DNA of 6,519 nucleotides from an uncultured Alphaproteobacteria bacterium (lineage in GTDB: Bacteria > Pseudomonadota > Alphaproteobacteria > Puniceispirillales > Puniceispirillaceae). The stretch is taken from contig CAJWDO010000096.1 of assembly GCA_913031555.1 (NCBI GenBank), positions 1-6,519 on the forward strand, in the 5' to 3' direction. Below, in pieces: positions 5,490 through 6,519 of this stretch. The first letter of the stretch is position 1. Each line of letters opens with the position of its first letter. The translations under genes and the position numbers were made by a program. The notes below the pieces were generated by a model. That model was not told the DNA's origin. It saw only the letters and a program-made list of their open reading frames with translations, and made no database searches.

Positions 5490-6519
5490 GTGAATTTTTT
5501 CGATCTGCGGACCGAAATGTGGGCGCTGAGCCTGTTTGAGGGCAGGCTGGCGGCGGCCGAGCTGATCCTGTTTTCGGTGTTCCTGACGGACATCGTGATG
5601 CTGGGATATATCGGTGAGCTGAGCCTGTCGGCAGCCTTGCTGGCGAATTCAACCTTTGTGCTTTTCTATGTCACCGCACTCGGCTTTCTGCAGGGTGCGC
5701 TGCCATTGGCAACACGCTATCTCGAACGCGGGGACCGGGCCGGCTATACCGGCATCATTGTTCTTTCGATTCTTCAGGCGGCGGTCATCGGCCTTGTCAT
5801 TACGGTGACCTTCATCACCTATCCGCTGATCCTGCGCGCCCTGGGCTATCCGGAAGATATGATTGCCGAATCCTGGGCTTATATTTTTTGGATTCTTCCC
5901 GGCTATGGGCTGAGCGTGATCTATATTGCCGTTCGCAACGCCGTCATCGCCACCAGCAGCAGTCATGGTTTCGTGACCCTCAGCGTGGTAATGCTGGTGC
6001 TGAACGCAGCTTTCAACTACCTGCTCGGCTTTGGCTTCAGCGTCGGTGACTTCACCTTTGCCGGCATGGGCATTTCGGGCATTGGCCTTGCCTCAACACT
6101 TATCGAGGTGGCGCTGTTCGCGGGTTTTCTCGTGCTGCTGCACAAAAGCGGCTTCAGGCTGTCCGATCTTGGTGCCGGCAACTGGCAGAGGATCAAGGCC
6201 TCACTGCGACAGCTTCGCGAAAGCCTTGTCATAGGCCTGCCAATCGGCGTCGTGTTCTTTGTGAACTCCACACTGTTTTCGGGTGTTCTGATCATGGTCG
6301 GCAGGCATGACATTCAGAGCATGGCGGCACTTGCGCTGATTTTCGAATGTGCCGCCCTTCTGCTCATGATGCCGCTTGGACTGTCAGAGGCCATTGTTCA
6401 GCGGGTGTCGCTTTTTGACGCCCTTGATCAGGCCACCCAGCAAGCGCAGGTCGACATCGTCACACAAGCGTCGTTTTGCGTGACCTTTGCGTATATTTTG
6501 CTGCTGGCGATGATCTATT
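5490..6519 (+). CDS. MATE-family multidrug/toxin efflux transporter, N-terminal part, cut by window end
   Basis: 343 codons are visible of a protein normally about 440-460 aa. MATE proteins are inner-membrane antiporters that export drugs, dyes or metabolites against H+ or Na+. About eight and a half hydrophobic segments can be seen, near residues 14-42, 48-75, 87-108, 128-147, 160-181, 190-216, 245-270, 276-300 and from 325 on. Family-like stretches: FLTDIVMLGYIG (31-42), ATRYLERGD (74-82), LNAAFNYLLGFG (171-182), FAGMGISGIGLAST (190-203) and GLPIGVVFF (249-257). D34 aligns with the TM1 Asp36 of Vibrio cholerae NorM, but the conserved TM7 Glu (Glu255 there) appears to be N259. GTG 5490 directly follows the cupin TAG and has GAGG 8 nt upstream; ATG 5517 is a weaker alternative. 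The spacing implies translational coupling with the cupin. Confidence 0.88.
   Translation, partial: MNFFDLRTEMWALSLFEGRLAAAELILFSVFLTDIVMLGYIGELSLSAALLANSTFVLFYVTALGFLQGALPLATRYLERGDRAGYTGIIVLSILQAAVIGLVITVTFITYPLILRALGYPEDMIAESWAYIFWILPGYGLSVIYIAVRNAVIATSSSHGFVTLSVVMLVLNAAFNYLLGFGFSVGDFTFAGMGISGIGLASTLIEVALFAGFLVLLHKSGFRLSDLGAGNWQRIKASLRQLRESLVIGLPIGVVFFVNSTLFSGVLIMVGRHDIQSMAALALIFECAALLLMMPLGLSEAIVQRVSLFDALDQATQQAQVDIVTQASFCVTFAYILLLAMIY

Noticed and set aside
5649..6313. Minus-strand frames at 5649-5966 and 6017-6313
   Set aside because: They lie antisense to the MATE gene, whose membrane segments and family motifs run through both places.

Overview
The window is high-GC (roughly 60% by eye), densely coding DNA from a bacterial chromosome. 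Protein sequences, Shine-Dalgarno (SD) sites and gene content fit an alphaproteobacterium. The compact NAD kinase (252 aa), the FdhD subtype and the KdsD sequence all point that way. I cannot name a genus; a Rhodospirillales- or SAR116-like origin is only a guess. There are no mobile elements, CRISPR arrays, RNA genes or clear rho-independent terminators.

Left arm (1-4065, minus strand). Five genes read right to left: fdhD, mobA, a KdsD/KpsF-type arabinose-5-phosphate isomerase, queA and tgt (tgt is cut by the window start). fdhD and mobA are 16 nt apart or overlap, depending on the mobA start. Together they form a maturation pair for molybdenum formate dehydrogenase: MobA adds GMP to the molybdenum cofactor and FdhD sulfurates it. 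A 124-nt gap precedes kdsD. kdsD, queA and tgt then follow with gaps of 19 and 14 nt, so they are probably cotranscribed. QueA and Tgt are two steps of queuosine tRNA modification. KdsD belongs to Kdo/LPS synthesis and has no pathway partner here.

Divergent spacer (4066-4246). It separates fdhD (minus) from nadK (plus) and holds a 15-bp tandem duplication plus one plausible sigma70-like promoter in each direction.

Right arm (4247-6519, plus strand). nadK (NAD kinase) is followed by a 145-nt spacer with a good-looking promoter overlapped by an inverted repeat. Next come a small single-domain cupin and, starting on the base after the cupin stop, a GTG-initiated MATE-family multidrug/toxin exporter that runs off the window end. 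The cupin and MATE genes look like a two-gene operon of unknown substrate.

Most of the window is ordinary housekeeping. The points that merit a second look are the FdhD cysteine pattern, the missing TM7 acidic residue in the MATE protein, the cupin-MATE pairing with its candidate operator, and the tandem repeat between fdhD and nadK. I did not find a clearly new multi-gene system.
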